From the NCBI GenBank assembly GCA_947642555.1, contig CANRSX010000024.1, forward strand, positions 1 to 64,000: a stretch of DNA of 64,000 nt. Reading direction: 5' to 3'. Under the pieces are notes generated by a model that ran no database searches, was not told the DNA's origin, and saw nothing but the letters and a program-made list of their open reading frames with translations. This document shows, piece by piece, positions 41,564 through 52,200 of the stretch. The stretch's first letter is position 1; every line of letters starts with the position of its first letter. Source of the stretch: an uncultured Roseburia sp. (GTDB taxonomy: Bacteria > Bacillota > Clostridia > Lachnospirales > Lachnospiraceae). The position numbers were made by a program, and so were the translations under genes.

Positions 41564-41677
41564 TCAAAAGCACCTCCCTATTCATGATTTTATCATATCA
41601 TATGATAGATACTGAGTCAAAAATTTTTTTCCTCATGAAACCTTTAAATTCCAGATACTCCATTTGGAAAAACTCCC

Positions 41678-43192
41678 TCAGCACTTCCGAATCTCTATCA
41701 GCGGCGATCTCCCCCGCTTCCCCTCGCGCAGCTCGTCGAGTACCTCCGCGACGGCCTCCCGCTCGTCGTAGTGATATTTCACACCCCTGATCTCCTGATA
41801 ATTCTCATGCCCTTTTCCCAGCAGCACGATCATATCGCCCGGCTGTGCGTTCGTGATGCAGTAGGCGATGGCTTCCTTCCGGTCCAGAATCTCGATATAG
41901 CTCCCGTGGCTGCGCGCAAGCCCGGTTTTAATGTCATTGTTGATATCCCGGATCTCCTCGCTCCGCGGATTGTCGCAGGTGAGCACGCACAGATCCGCCA
42001 GCTCCCCCGTGACCTCTCCCATGTCATACCGGCGCAGCTTCGACCGGTCGCCCCCGCCGCCGTAGATGCAGATCAGGCGTTTCGGGTGGTACTCCAGCAG
42101 CGTCGTGAGCACGCTTCTAGTGCTGACCTCGTTGTGGGCGTAATCCACAATCAGATAATATTCCTTTGAGACCGGCAGCATTTCGACGCGCCCCTTCACC
42201 TGCACTTTGTAAAGCCCTTCTAAGATCGCCTCCTCCGGGATCCCGGCGAGATGGCACACCAGCATGGTCACCAGAGAATTATACACGTTAAACCTGCCTG
42301 GAATGTGAACCTTTGCAGCGCAGTTCATACAGCCGTTCACCGTAAAATGCATCCCGAGACGCCCGTCCTCATTGATAAAGCCGATGTCTGAGGCAGAAAG
42401 ATCCGCCTCCCTCTCCGCCGAAAATGTTTTCATCTCACAGGTGTGCCCGGCCGTGACCGCCTCCCAGTGCTCATCATCCACATTGATGATCCCGGTCTTA
42501 CACTGCCGGAATAAAAGACTTTTGCACTCCAGGTATTCTTCAAATGTCGCGTGTTCCGCCGGCCCGATATGATCCGGGGACAGATTCGTAAACACGCCGT
42601 AATCAAAACAGATCCCCGCGGTCCGGTCCATCTTTAACCCCTGGGAAGAGACCTCCATCACCGCGTACTCACAGCCCGCCTCCACCATAGCGGCAAAAAA
42701 ACGGTGAATCTCGTAGGATTCCGGCGTCGTATTTTTTGACGGAAGCTGCTCGTCTCCGATCAGCACGCCGATCGTCCCGATCAGGCCGACTTTTTTGCCC
42801 GCCAGCTCCAGCACGCTTTTGATCATGTAGGTGGTCGTGGTCTTGCCCTTCGTCCCGGTCAGACCGATGGTGACCAGCTTCCTGGCCGGATAATCAAACA
42901 GCGCCGCAGACATCAGCGCAAGCGCCCGCCTCGTGGATTCCACCTTTAAAACCGTAATCTCCTCCGGAATCCGGGCCGCTTCCTCCGAACGCTCTAAGAC
43001 AATCACGGAGGCGCCCTTTTCCACCGCGTCAGGGATGTAGGCATGGCCGTCCGTCACGGCCCCCACCATGCAGACAAATACCGTATCCCTCGCGATTTTG
43101 CGCGAATCGTACACGATATCCCGTACGACAGCCTCCATGCTGCCCTGTAAGCATTCATATTCCAGTTCCTGACAAATCTGACTTAACTTCAT
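41678..43192 (-). CDS. murE: MurE, UDP-MurNAc-tripeptide ligase (meso-DAP type)
   Basis: A 504-residue Mur ligase adding meso-diaminopimelate to UDP-MurNAc-L-Ala-D-Glu in peptidoglycan precursor synthesis. The ATP loop is GLTGTKGKTTTTYM near residue 113. The motif DNPRSEEI near 405 is the meso-DAP-specific DNPR signature, distinguishing it from lysine-adding enzymes. The final domain contains GDMIVLLGKGHENYQE. It overlaps dapF by four bases, so the enzyme that makes its substrate is translated just before it. GGAGGGAACG precedes the start. Confidence 0.93.
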   Translation of the reverse strand: MKLSQICQELEYECLQGSMEAVVRDIVYDSRKIARDTVFVCMVGAVTDGHAYIPDAVEKGASVIVLERSEEAARIPEEITVLKVESTRRALALMSAALFDYPARKLVTIGLTGTKGKTTTTYMIKSVLELAGKKVGLIGTIGVLIGDEQLPSKNTTPESYEIHRFFAAMVEAGCEYAVMEVSSQGLKMDRTAGICFDYGVFTNLSPDHIGPAEHATFEEYLECKSLLFRQCKTGIINVDDEHWEAVTAGHTCEMKTFSAEREADLSASDIGFINEDGRLGMHFTVNGCMNCAAKVHIPGRFNVYNSLVTMLVCHLAGIPEEAILEGLYKVQVKGRVEMLPVSKEYYLIVDYAHNEVSTRSVLTTLLEYHPKRLICIYGGGGDRSKLRRYDMGEVTGELADLCVLTCDNPRSEEIRDINNDIKTGLARSHGSYIEILDRKEAIAYCITNAQPGDMIVLLGKGHENYQEIRGVKYHYDEREAVAEVLDELREGKRGRSPLIEIRKC

Positions 43193-44046
43193 CGTTCCCT
43201 CCGAAAATCCGGCACCTCGATCTCCGCCTCAAACACCGTGTGGGACGGCCCTGTCATAAACAGGTGGTTCGTCTCCTCATCCCATTCGATCAGAAGCGGC
43301 CCGCCGATCTGCTCCACGGTCACGCTCCGGCCGCATCTTGCTGTCAGCACGCCTGCGACGACAGCCGTCGCGCAGCCGGTTCCGCAGCCGATGGTCTCCC
43401 CGGTTCCGCGCTCCCACTCCCGGATCTTCAACCGGTCGCGCGCGACAAATTCCACAAACGTCACATTCGTCTTATTCGGAAACAGCTCTGTCCGATGCTC
43501 GATCGCCCTGCCGTAGCCCTCCACGTCAAGCTCCGCCACGGAATCCACAAACATCGCGCAGTGCGGATTGCCCCAGGAGACTGCCGTGATCGCGAATTCC
43601 CGGTCCAGCACCGTCACCGGCTGTTCGATAAACTCCGGCAGATCCGTGTTCACCGGGATCATCTTCGTCGATAAACGCGGTTCCCCGATATCCGCGCGGA
43701 TATTCGATACCCGCCCGTCCGTCACAGTCAGCGTCAGATGCTGCATCCCGCCGAGCGTCTCGATCACCAGCTCTTTTTTATCCGTCAGACGGTGGTCATA
43801 GACATATTTTCCCACGGAGCGGAGCGCATTCCCGCACATCTCCCCCTCCGTGCCGTCGGGGTTAAACATCCGCATCCGGAAATCGCCCTTCTCTGACGGG
43901 CAGATGAGCACAATGCCGTCCGAGCCCACCGCAAAATGCCGGTCGCTCAAAAACCGGGCCAGCTCTGGCAGATTCTTAAGCTCCTGATGAATGGCGTCGA
44001 GATAGACGTAATCGTTCCCGAACGCCTGCATTTTTGTAAACCGCAT
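43189..44046 (-). CDS. dapF: Diaminopimelate epimerase
   Basis: A 285-residue cofactor-independent epimerase interconverting LL- and meso-diaminopimelate. The two catalytic cysteines are in GEMCGNALRSVGKY near residue 74 and TIGCGTGCATAVV near residue 220. AFGNDYVYLDA at the start and WGNPHCAMFVD in the middle are also family text. The start at 44046 is set by AAGGAGG; a longer frame extends into the upstream gene's end without a ribosome site. It supplies meso-DAP for MurE, with which it overlaps, and for lysA at the left of the window. Confidence 0.93.
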   Translation of the reverse strand: MRFTKMQAFGNDYVYLDAIHQELKNLPELARFLSDRHFAVGSDGIVLICPSEKGDFRMRMFNPDGTEGEMCGNALRSVGKYVYDHRLTDKKELVIETLGGMQHLTLTVTDGRVSNIRADIGEPRLSTKMIPVNTDLPEFIEQPVTVLDREFAITAVSWGNPHCAMFVDSVAELDVEGYGRAIEHRTELFPNKTNVTFVEFVARDRLKIREWERGTGETIGCGTGCATAVVAGVLTARCGRSVTVEQIGGPLLIEWDEETNHLFMTGPSHTVFEAEIEVPDFRRER

Positions 44047-44086
44047 CCCTGCCTCCTTCAACTCTTTTGTGCATAAATGCCCCATA

Positions 44087-45268
44087 CTATTGTAACGCCC
44101 GCTTAAGGTCCGCGATGATATCATCCGCGTTCTCAATCCCCACCGACATCCGAAGAAAACTGTCCGTGATCCCAAGCGCTTCCTTGACCGCCTTCGGCGT
44201 ATCCTCGTGTGTCTGCGTCGTCGGGTAGGTGATCAGCGTCTCCGTCCCGCCGAGGCTCTCCGCAAACATAATCATATCCACATTCTGTAAAATGTTCTTC
44301 GCCGTCTCAAAACAGTCCACCGTAAAGGAAATCATCCCGCCGAATCCGGTCGTCTGCCGCATCGTCACGTCATAATCCCTGTGATCCTCGAATCCGACAT
44401 AGTAGACCTTCTTCACCTTCGGATGGCTGCGCAGCCACGCGGCGACCTTCTTTGCATTTTCATTGTGCCGGTCCATGCGGACAGGGAGGGTCTTGATCCC
44501 GCGCAGGATCAGCCAGCTGTCAAACGGCGCGAGCTGGCTCCCGTGTGATTTGATGTGCACCTGAATCTTATCCGCGATCGCCTGATTGTCCCGCACCACC
44601 ACGATGCCGGAAATCGTGTCATTGTGTCCGCCCAGATATTTTGTGGAGCTGTGCGTCACGATATCCGCGCCAAGCGTAAGCGGCTTCTGGAAATACGGCG
44701 TTAAAAACGTGTTGTCTACAACCGTAAGCGCATTGATTTCCCGCGCGATCGACGCGATGGCGCTGATATCCGCCACCTTCATCAGCGGGTTCGTCGGCGT
44801 CTCCACAAACAGCATCTTTGTCTCCGGCCGGATCGCAGCCCGCACCGCATCCAGATCCGACATATCGACATACGTATGCGTGATCCCGTATTTTCCGAAC
44901 ACATCCCCGACGATCCGGAAGGTGCCGCCGTAAATATCATCGGATAAAATGATATGGTCCCCGGGATCCAGCAGGGAAAATACTGCCATATTCGCAGCCT
45001 GGCCGCTCGAAAAAGCAAAGCCTCTGATTCCGCCCTCCAGAATCGCCATGGTGCGTTCCAGCTCCTGCCTGGTCGGATTGTCCAGTCTGCTGTAGGCATA
45101 TCCGGTCGACTGGCCAAGCCCCGGATGCCGGAAGGTCGCCGACTGGAAAATCGGCATGCTCACCGCACCGGTCAAAGGCTCTGTCCCCAGCGCGCCGTGC
45201 ACCGCCTTCGATTCAAAATGCAGCCCCTCTTTGGTATCAAAATCCGTGTAATTGCTGAAATTTTTCAT
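44087..45268 (-). CDS. Cys/Met metabolism PLP enzyme (cystathionine synthase/lyase family)
   Basis: A PLP enzyme of about 393 residues in the transsulfuration family, covering cystathionine gamma-synthase, gamma-lyase and methionine gamma-lyase. The PLP lysine is in THSSTKYLGGHNDTISG near residue 205. YSRLDNPTRQELE and FAFSSGQAANMAVFSL bind the cofactor phosphate. The late TLITYPTTQTHED is where synthases and lyases differ, but I cannot settle the activity by eye. I use the start at 45268 (AAGGA upstream); 45283 after GAGGGCGGA is equally possible. It diverges from an AraC-type regulator. Confidence 0.85.
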   Translation of the reverse strand: MKNFSNYTDFDTKEGLHFESKAVHGALGTEPLTGAVSMPIFQSATFRHPGLGQSTGYAYSRLDNPTRQELERTMAILEGGIRGFAFSSGQAANMAVFSLLDPGDHIILSDDIYGGTFRIVGDVFGKYGITHTYVDMSDLDAVRAAIRPETKMLFVETPTNPLMKVADISAIASIAREINALTVVDNTFLTPYFQKPLTLGADIVTHSSTKYLGGHNDTISGIVVVRDNQAIADKIQVHIKSHGSQLAPFDSWLILRGIKTLPVRMDRHNENAKKVAAWLRSHPKVKKVYYVGFEDHRDYDVTMRQTTGFGGMISFTVDCFETAKNILQNVDMIMFAESLGGTETLITYPTTQTHEDTPKAVKEALGITDSFLRMSVGIENADDIIADLKRALQ

Positions 45269-45314
45269 ATTTTCCTTCTCCATTCCGCCCTCGGACAGGC
45301 ATTTCTTACCATTG

Positions 45315-45320
45315 ATTATA
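45315..45320 (-). promoter_or_regulatory. -10 element of the transsulfuration gene
   Basis: TATAAT on the minus strand inside TGTGTATAATC, about 46 bases before the start. The matching -35 box is weak (TATACC at 45338-45343), which fits a promoter needing an activator such as the divergent AraC protein. Confidence 0.45.
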
Positions 45321-45363
45321 CACAACACTTTTTAAAAGGTATAGTCGCTTTGTGCTTTTTATA

Positions 45364-45392
45364 TTGCAAATTGTGCTCAGATTCACTATACT
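45364..45392 (+). promoter_or_regulatory. Promoter of the AraC-type regulator
   Basis: TTGCAA (45364-45369), 17-base spacer, TATACT (45387-45392), about 64 bases upstream of the start. Confidence 0.65.
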
Positions 45393-45455
45393 AAACCCAA
45401 ACGCTGTCACGCTTCGCCGCTTTACATGCCGCGGCACGGACAAAAAGGAGCGCTT

Positions 45456-46313
45456 ATGCCAGAATACAAAAAAATCGGATACCTGACCACGGATTTTAAA
45501 ATATTTCATCTGAAAGACACGGCCCGCAGGGAATTTCACTACCACTACCACGATTTTCACAAGATCCTGATTCTTCTGGGCGGCGACGTCACCTACTGTA
45601 TCGAGGGGCACACCTACGAGCTGGCGCCGGATGATATCGTGCTGGTCGGCGCCGGCGAGGTACATAAACCCGTCATCCGTTCCGACACGCCCTACGAACG
45701 GATCATCATCTATGTTTCCCCGGATTTCCTGGAAGAATACAGCAGTCCGGACACAGATCTTTCCCTGTGCTTAAAACAGACCTTCACGGCCGCAGGAGAC
45801 GCGCGCTCCCATGTGCTCCGGCTGCACGCCCCGCGCGGCGGAAAACCGGGCGCGGCGATCCGCGCGCTCGACGCGTCGCTTAAGGATCATGATTTCGCCT
45901 CCGAGCTGCATCAGCGGCTCCTCTTCCTTGAATTCATGATCCAGTTAAACCGCGCGACCCTGCATGACCACATCGAATTTCTCGGCGACACGGCGTCAAA
46001 CGAAAAGGTTCTCGCGATTCTCTCCTATCTGAACCGGCATCTCACCGAAGATATTACAATTGACGATCTGTCCGCCCGCTTTTATATCAGCAGATACTAC
46101 CTGATGCATACCTTCCGGGAGCAGACCGGATACACGATCGGCAGCTACCTCTTAACCAAGCGCCTGTTCCTGGCAAAAGAGCTGATCGCGGACGGCCGTC
46201 CGATCACGGACGTCTGCTATGCCTGCGGGTTTAAAAATTATTCCACCTTTTCGCGCGCATACAAAAAAAGCTTCGGCGAATCCCCCCGGGAATTCCGCCA
46301 AAGCCTTCCGTAA
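45456..46313 (+). CDS. AraC-family transcriptional regulator with cupin sensor
   Basis: A 285-residue regulator. The N-terminal cupin domain (residues 10-110) has FHYHYHDFHKILILLGG and ELAPDDIVLVGAGEVHKP, as in sugar- or metabolite-sensing AraC proteins. The C-terminal domain (about 185-285) has two helix-turn-helix units: IDDLSARFYISRYYLMHTFREQTGYTIGSYL and ITDVCYACGFKNYSTFSRAYKKSFGESPREFR. The start at 45456 follows AAGGAG. It is divergent from the transsulfuration enzyme, which is the likeliest target, although the ligand is not apparent. Confidence 0.87.
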   Translation: MPEYKKIGYLTTDFKIFHLKDTARREFHYHYHDFHKILILLGGDVTYCIEGHTYELAPDDIVLVGAGEVHKPVIRSDTPYERIIIYVSPDFLEEYSSPDTDLSLCLKQTFTAAGDARSHVLRLHAPRGGKPGAAIRALDASLKDHDFASELHQRLLFLEFMIQLNRATLHDHIEFLGDTASNEKVLAILSYLNRHLTEDITIDDLSARFYISRYYLMHTFREQTGYTIGSYLLTKRLFLAKELIADGRPITDVCYACGFKNYSTFSRAYKKSFGESPREFRQSLP

Positions 46314-46351
46314 GCTTTTTTCCGCCTGATCCGCGGCAGGCTCTTCTGTAT

Positions 46352-48004
46352 TTACAGCTCCGTCAGCGCGTTCATCAGCGCCGGGATGAGCTGTTTTTTC
46401 CGTGAGACAATACCCGGAAGCCAGACCCCCTCCGCCGGCACATCCTCCCGCCGGAATGCCTCCGCGAGCAGCCGCCCGGCATCCTTTCCGGCATGGATCA
46501 CGCAGGAGCTCTCCTCGAGGATATCCGTCAGCATCATATAGACCATATCCAGCTTCTTCTCACCGAGCACCTGCATGAGCTGCGGCTGCAGCTGGCCGGC
46601 AAGCTGATCTAACTCCTCGCGGCTCATGGCGCTCACCTGCGCCACGCCGAAATCGCAGTTATCCGCATGGAACACCTTAAAATCCTGGTAAAAAATCTCC
46701 TCCGGCGTCTTATTTCCAAAATCGCTCCCCGCGCGGAACATATTTTTCGCATGCTCCTCGATCTCCACCTCCGCGATCTGTGCGAGCTGCTCCGCCGCGG
46801 CCACATCGAGCGGCGTGCAGGTGGGCGACCGGAACATTAACGTATCGGAAAGGATGGCGGAAAGCAAAAGCCCCGCGATCTGCTTCGGGATCTCCACCGC
46901 TTTCTCCTGATACATCTGCCAGATGATCGTGGAGGTACAGCCCAGCGGCTGGTTGCGGAAATAGACCGGCGATACCGTCTCTAAGGTTCCCAGCCTGTGA
47001 TGGTCGATAATCTCCAGAATCTCCGCCTCCCCGATGCCCTCCACCGCCTGCGAGCGCTCGTTGTGATCCACGAGAATGACCTGTTTTTTCTGCATGCTCA
47101 TCAAGTTCCGGCGCGACACCATGCCCACATATCTGCCGTTCTCGTCGAGCACCGGGAAATCGCGGTGGCGCACCTTTGTCATCATATCCTTCACATCGTT
47201 GACATAATCGTCGATCGCAAAGGTGATCAGCCCGTCCTTTGTCATATACTGGCGGATCGGCATACTCTGATTGATGCACCGCGCCACGGAAAACGTGTCA
47301 AACGGCGTCGTGATGATCACGCATCCCCGCTGCCCGGCGAGCTTTCGCACCTCCCCGTCCACCTCGTAGCCGCCGCTGATGATGATACAGCCGGCGTCCG
47401 AACGGATCGCGGACAGCTGCGCATCCACACGGTCCCCCACAATGACCACATCGTCCTTTCCGACGTCCTCCTCCACATATTCCAGGCCGGACGCCGCCAC
47501 CACGACCTTTCCCTGTACACGGCCATGTTCATTTCCCGCGTATACCTCGCCCTTGATCGTCTCCGCGATCGCCTTAAAGGAAGTATTTGACTTCGCCAGC
47601 GCGCGCTTGTCAAACTCATCCATACAGGAGGTGGCGATATCCTTCGTCACGATGATCCCTTTGATCTTGCCCGAAGTCCCGGTCACCGGCAGGGTCACGA
47701 CCTCCATCTCCTTCATCCGCTCCCAGGCGGCCTTTAAGGAAATCCGGCTGTTTACCCCGGCGGTCTTGCGGATCGTGATATCCTTTAACTGCGCGCCCGC
47801 ATACGTGACCAGCTCCGGCTCATCCACGCCGAAATAATCCAGCACATACCGCGTCTCCCCATTGATATTTCCCGCGCGCTTCGCAAGATATGTATTCTTC
47901 TCCGTACGATTCTTCAGATATGCATAGGAAATCGCGGCACAGACGGAATCCGTATCCGGGTTCCGGTGTCCGACCACCCACACCTTTTTTGCCTCAGCGG
48001 CCAT
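46352..48004 (-). CDS. Manganese-dependent inorganic pyrophosphatase with CBS and DRTGG domains
   Basis: A 550-residue family II pyrophosphatase, hydrolysing PPi to phosphate. The catalytic DHH domain starts VVGHRNPDTDSVCAA. The regulatory insert follows at about 70-300: a first CBS half, a DRTGG domain (VVIVGDRVDAQLSAIRSDAGCIIISGG) and a second CBS half (YMTKDGLITFAIDDYVNDVKDMM). The catalytic part resumes with VILVDHNERSQ, EIIDHHRLG and the DHHA2 domain, whose SRKKQLIPAL binds substrate. In studied relatives the CBS pair binds adenine nucleotides, AMP/ADP inhibiting and diadenosine polyphosphates activating. Single-gene unit. Confidence 0.92.
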   Translation of the reverse strand: MAAEAKKVWVVGHRNPDTDSVCAAISYAYLKNRTEKNTYLAKRAGNINGETRYVLDYFGVDEPELVTYAGAQLKDITIRKTAGVNSRISLKAAWERMKEMEVVTLPVTGTSGKIKGIIVTKDIATSCMDEFDKRALAKSNTSFKAIAETIKGEVYAGNEHGRVQGKVVVAASGLEYVEEDVGKDDVVIVGDRVDAQLSAIRSDAGCIIISGGYEVDGEVRKLAGQRGCVIITTPFDTFSVARCINQSMPIRQYMTKDGLITFAIDDYVNDVKDMMTKVRHRDFPVLDENGRYVGMVSRRNLMSMQKKQVILVDHNERSQAVEGIGEAEILEIIDHHRLGTLETVSPVYFRNQPLGCTSTIIWQMYQEKAVEIPKQIAGLLLSAILSDTLMFRSPTCTPLDVAAAEQLAQIAEVEIEEHAKNMFRAGSDFGNKTPEEIFYQDFKVFHADNCDFGVAQVSAMSREELDQLAGQLQPQLMQVLGEKKLDMVYMMLTDILEESSCVIHAGKDAGRLLAEAFRREDVPAEGVWLPGIVSRKKQLIPALMNALTEL

Positions 48005-48058
48005 AACATTCCTCCCACTGCCCCGATACGCCGGCGCGTTGTTTCGTCAAACGTCTTT

Positions 48059-49096
48059 CTAGATTTGGATCACGCCGACAGAACAGAGCAGCACCACAAT
48101 CAGGATGATAAAATTCAGAATCGTAAACACGGAAAGGCTCTTCACATACCCCTTTACCGATCCGACTCCCTGCTCTAACTCGTCCATCTTCCCGATCTTT
48201 TCATCAAATTCACCGAACAGATCCTGAATATTGCGGTAGCACTTCACATTTTCGGAATGCACCTTCTCGGAGAGCTCTGCCTTGATCGTCGTAAGCTGCG
48301 CGGTGGTACTCTCAAGAAGTTCCCGCACCTCCTTAATCTGCGCATCGCTCTGCCGCCTGCCCGCAGCCGCCTGCTCCTCTAAAAACATCCGGTTCGCAGC
48401 GATCTGCTCCTCGCTTAACTTTTGGCTCGCCGCCATCTGTTCCTCGCTTAACTTCCTGCTCACCTCAAACTGTTCCTCGTTTAAGCTTCTGCCCGCGGCA
48501 AACGCCTCCTCGCTGGTCTGCTTAATCTGCGCGACCTGCCCGGAAATGCTGCGCTCGATCTCCGACATTTTGGACGTGACATGGCCGGAAAGCGCATCGA
48601 CCGCCCTTGTAAACTCCGACACGATCCGGTCCGCTTCCTCCTGGCGCTCCGTCAGAATAGTCTCTAACTCCTGCGCCTTGTCCTCCCGCTCGTTTACGAT
48701 AGACTGAAGCTCCTGCGCCTTGGTCTCCTTTGCCTCAATCAGCTCCTGAAGCTGCTTTGCCTTCTCCCTGAACTCATCAATCTGACTTAATAAGAAATCT
48801 GCATTTTCCACTTCTTCTGGTATCCTTTCCCATTCCTTTGTATCGTCAGGCGCTTTGGATCCCTCCGCACGCTCTGCTTCCTGCTCTGGCTTTTCCGGTA
48901 TCTGCTCTGAATGCGCGGCCGGCTCTTCCGATTCCTCCGGCATCTGCTCCCGACACCCCGCCGGACGCCTCTCTTCCTCCGCCGGTTCTCTGCGGCCCGG
49001 CTCCGCGGCTCTTCGTATCTTCTCCCTGCCATCCTTTCTGCCAGGGTCTCCTCCTGTGTGAATCAGCGCCCGTATCCGCTGAAACAGGTTTGCCAT
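48059..49096 (-). CDS. Tail-anchored coiled-coil protein
   Basis: A 345-residue protein with three parts. Residues 1-90 are a charged, disordered-looking segment rich in Glu, Arg and Pro. Residues 90-315 are a long coiled coil. Within it an 11-residue unit (VSRKLSEEQMA type) repeats about four times near 200-245, as in hendecad coiled coils. The last 20 residues (FTILNFIILIVVLLCSVGV) are a single C-terminal membrane anchor. The bulk should lie in the cytoplasm tethered to the membrane, similar in layout to methyl-accepting-chemotaxis-like or division-associated scaffolds. I do not recognise a family. GGGAGGAAGC precedes the start at 49096. Confidence 0.7.
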   Translation of the reverse strand: MANLFQRIRALIHTGGDPGRKDGREKIRRAAEPGRREPAEEERRPAGCREQMPEESEEPAAHSEQIPEKPEQEAERAEGSKAPDDTKEWERIPEEVENADFLLSQIDEFREKAKQLQELIEAKETKAQELQSIVNEREDKAQELETILTERQEEADRIVSEFTRAVDALSGHVTSKMSEIERSISGQVAQIKQTSEEAFAAGRSLNEEQFEVSRKLSEEQMAASQKLSEEQIAANRMFLEEQAAAGRRQSDAQIKEVRELLESTTAQLTTIKAELSEKVHSENVKCYRNIQDLFGEFDEKIGKMDELEQGVGSVKGYVKSLSVFTILNFIILIVVLLCSVGVIQI

Positions 49097-49188
49097 AAAC
49101 GCTTCCTCCCTTGTGTGTCTTCCGGGAAAACACATCTAAGGGTATTCTATCATTATCATTTTTCTTTGTAAAGAGAAATCAGACAGCG

Positions 49189-49243
49189 AAAAGAAGCTGC
49201 CGCCTCACGATTTTAAGTTCGTGAAAGCGACAGCCTCTTTTTT
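49189..49243 (-). terminator. Terminator of the pyruvate:ferredoxin oxidoreductase gene
   Basis: Long imperfect hairpin (GAGGCTGTCGCTTTCACGA against TCGTGAGGCGGCAGCTTC), ending in a T-rich tail on the minus strand, 45 bases after the stop codon. Confidence 0.85.
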
Positions 49244-49288
49244 ATTGCCTGTTACTCATCCCGCATGTACCAGACATGCGGTCCGAAA

Positions 49289-52200
49289 TTATTTGTACAG
49301 CTCAACCAGACGGAGCAGGTGCTCGTAACGCTCCTTCGCTGCATCCTCGGACTCCTTGAAGAGTCTCTCAGCGCGATCCGGGAACGCCCTGGTCAGACGG
49401 CTGTAACGCGTCTCGTTGTTCAGGAAGTCCTGATACGTTCCGTCACCCGGCTTGGAGGTCAGGGTAAACGGATTCTTGCCTTCCGCCTTAAGGGCCGGGT
49501 TGAAGGAGAAGAGGTTCCAGTAGCCAGCGGCAACTGCTTTCTTCATCTCATCCTGGCAGTGGTTCATACCGCCCTTGACGCCGTGCAGCTCGCAGGGAGC
49601 GTAGCCGATGATTAAGGACGGGCCGTTGTAAGCCTCAGCCTCGGCAAGGATCTTCACAGCATGCGCCATATTTGCGCCGAGCGCGATCTGTGCCACATAG
49701 ACATAACCATAGCTCATCGCGATCTCCGCAAGGCTCTTCTTGCCGATATCCTTACCTGCCGCAGCAAACTGGCAGACCTCACCGATGTTGGAAGCCTTGG
49801 AAGCCTGGCCGCCGGTGTTGGAGTACATCTCGGTATCGAATACCATGACGTTGACATTCTCGCCGGAAGCGAGCACATGGTCTAATCCGCCGAAGCCGAT
49901 ATCATATGCCCAGCCGTCACCGCCGAAGATCCAGATGGACTTCTTCGCCAGGTAATCCTTCTTGTCAAGCGCTGCCTTCGCATCCGGGCATCCGGCTGCC
50001 GCAGCCTTCTCTAACTCTGCAACCAGCGCATCGGTCGCAGCGGAATTGTTCTTCGTGTCGTTCTTCGTCTCCATGAACTTCTCGAATGCAGCCTTTAACT
50101 CAGCCGGAGCCTTGTCAGAGGTCGCGCACTTCTCTGCGCTTGCAATCGCCTGCTCACGAAGCACTCTCTGTCCGATCTCCATACCGAGACCATGCTCTGC
50201 GTTATCCTCGAATAAGGAATTCGCCCATGCCGGTCCCTTCTGGGAATCCTTGTTCACCGTGTACGGTGACGTCGCTGCCGGACCGCCCCAGATCGAGGAA
50301 CATCCGGTCGCGTTGCTGATGTACATATGCTCGCCGAACAGCTGTGTGATCAGACGTGCGTAAGAGGTCTCGGCACATCCTGCACAGGAACCGGAGAACT
50401 CAAGCAGCGGCTGATTGAACTGGGAGCCTTTTACCGTGTTGTCCGCCGGCATGCCGGGCTTCTTGCCGACATTTGCCACCAGGTAATCGAATACCGGCTG
50501 CTCTGCCGCCTGGGACTCCTGCGGTACCATGGAGATCGCGCCAACCGGGCAGACCGTGACACACTCGCCGCATCCCATACAGTCTAACGGAGATACACTC
50601 ATAGTGTACTTGTACTCGGTAGCCTTCGGCTTGGTATCCGCGAGCTTGATCTGCTCCGGAGCTGCCTTCGCCTCATCCTCGCTTAACATGAACGGACGGA
50701 TGGTGGCATGCGAACATACAAATGCACACTGGTTACACTGGATACACTTCTGCGCATCCCACTCCGGAACGGTGACAGCGGTGCCGCGCTTCTCGTAAGC
50801 AGCCGCGCCCTGCTCGAACTGTCCGTCCGGATTACCAATAAACGCCGATACCGGAAGGCTGTCGCCGTCCATCAGAGCGATCGGGTTCATGATCTCTTTT
50901 ACCATCTTTACGGTAGCCGGACGGCCCTTAAGCTCCGCCGGAGCCGGATCCGCTGCCGGATTCGACCAGGAAGCCGGAACCTCTACCTTATGTACCGCGT
51001 CAACGCCGGCGTCGATTGCCTTGTAGTTCATCTCCACAATGGCGTCGCCCTTCTTGCCGTAGGACTTCTTCGCAGCCTGCTTCATGAAGTCAACCGCCTC
51101 GTCGATCGGCATCACGTTCGCTAATTTGAAGAAAGCGGACTGAAGGATCGTGTTGGTGCGCTTGCCCATACCGATCTCGATGGCCTTGTCGATCGCGTTG
51201 ATCGTGTATAACTGAATGTTGTTGTCCGCGATATACTTTTTCGCCGCAGCGTTCAGATGATGCTCTAACTCCTCGTCGGACCACTGGCAGTTGATCATAA
51301 AGACTCCGCCCGGCTTGACATCCTGCACCATCTTAAAGCCCTTGGTCACATAGGACGGATTGTGGCACGCCACGAAATCTGCCTGATTGATGTAGTACGG
51401 GCTCTTGATCGGCTTGTCACCGAATCTTAAGTGGGAAATCGTCACACCGCCGGTCTTCTTGGAATCATACTGGAAGTATGCCTGGATATACTTGTCGGTG
51501 TGGTCGCCGATGATCTTGGTGGAGTTCTTGTTGGCGCCTACCGTACCGTCTCCGCCGAGTCCCCAGAACTTGCACTCTACCGTACCTGCCGCCGAGGTAA
51601 TCGGAGCCGGCTTTACTTCCGGTAAGCTTAAGTTCGTGACATCGTCCACGATACCGATCGTAAATCTCTTCTTCGGAGCGTCGTTCTCGAGCTCTTTGTA
51701 TACCGCAAAAACGGATGACGGCGGCGTATCCTTGGATCCTAAGCCGTAGCGTCCGCCGGTCAGCACGATCGAGTCAAGACCAGCCTCGCGCAGCGTGGCG
51801 GCAACGTCTAAGTATAACGGATCACCGAGAGATCCCGGCTCCTTGGTCCTGTCTAAGACAGCAACCTTCTTCGCGGTCTTCGGGAGAGCCTTTAAGAAGG
51901 ACTCCGCTACCCACGGACGGTACAGACGAACCTTTAAGAGACCGACCTTCTCGCCCTTTGCCACCAGGTAGTCGATCACTTCCTCGATCACGTCGTTGAT
52001 GGAACCCATCGCAACGATCACGCGGTCAGCGTCCTCTGCCCCGTAGTAGTTGAACAGATCGTAGTTCGTGCCAAGCTTCTCATTGATCTTGCCCATGTAC
52101 TTCTCAACAATCGCCGGCAGCTCATTGTAAACGGTGTTGCAGGCCTCACGATGCTGGAAGAACACGTCCCCGTTCTCGTGGGAGCCGCGCATTGCCGGAT

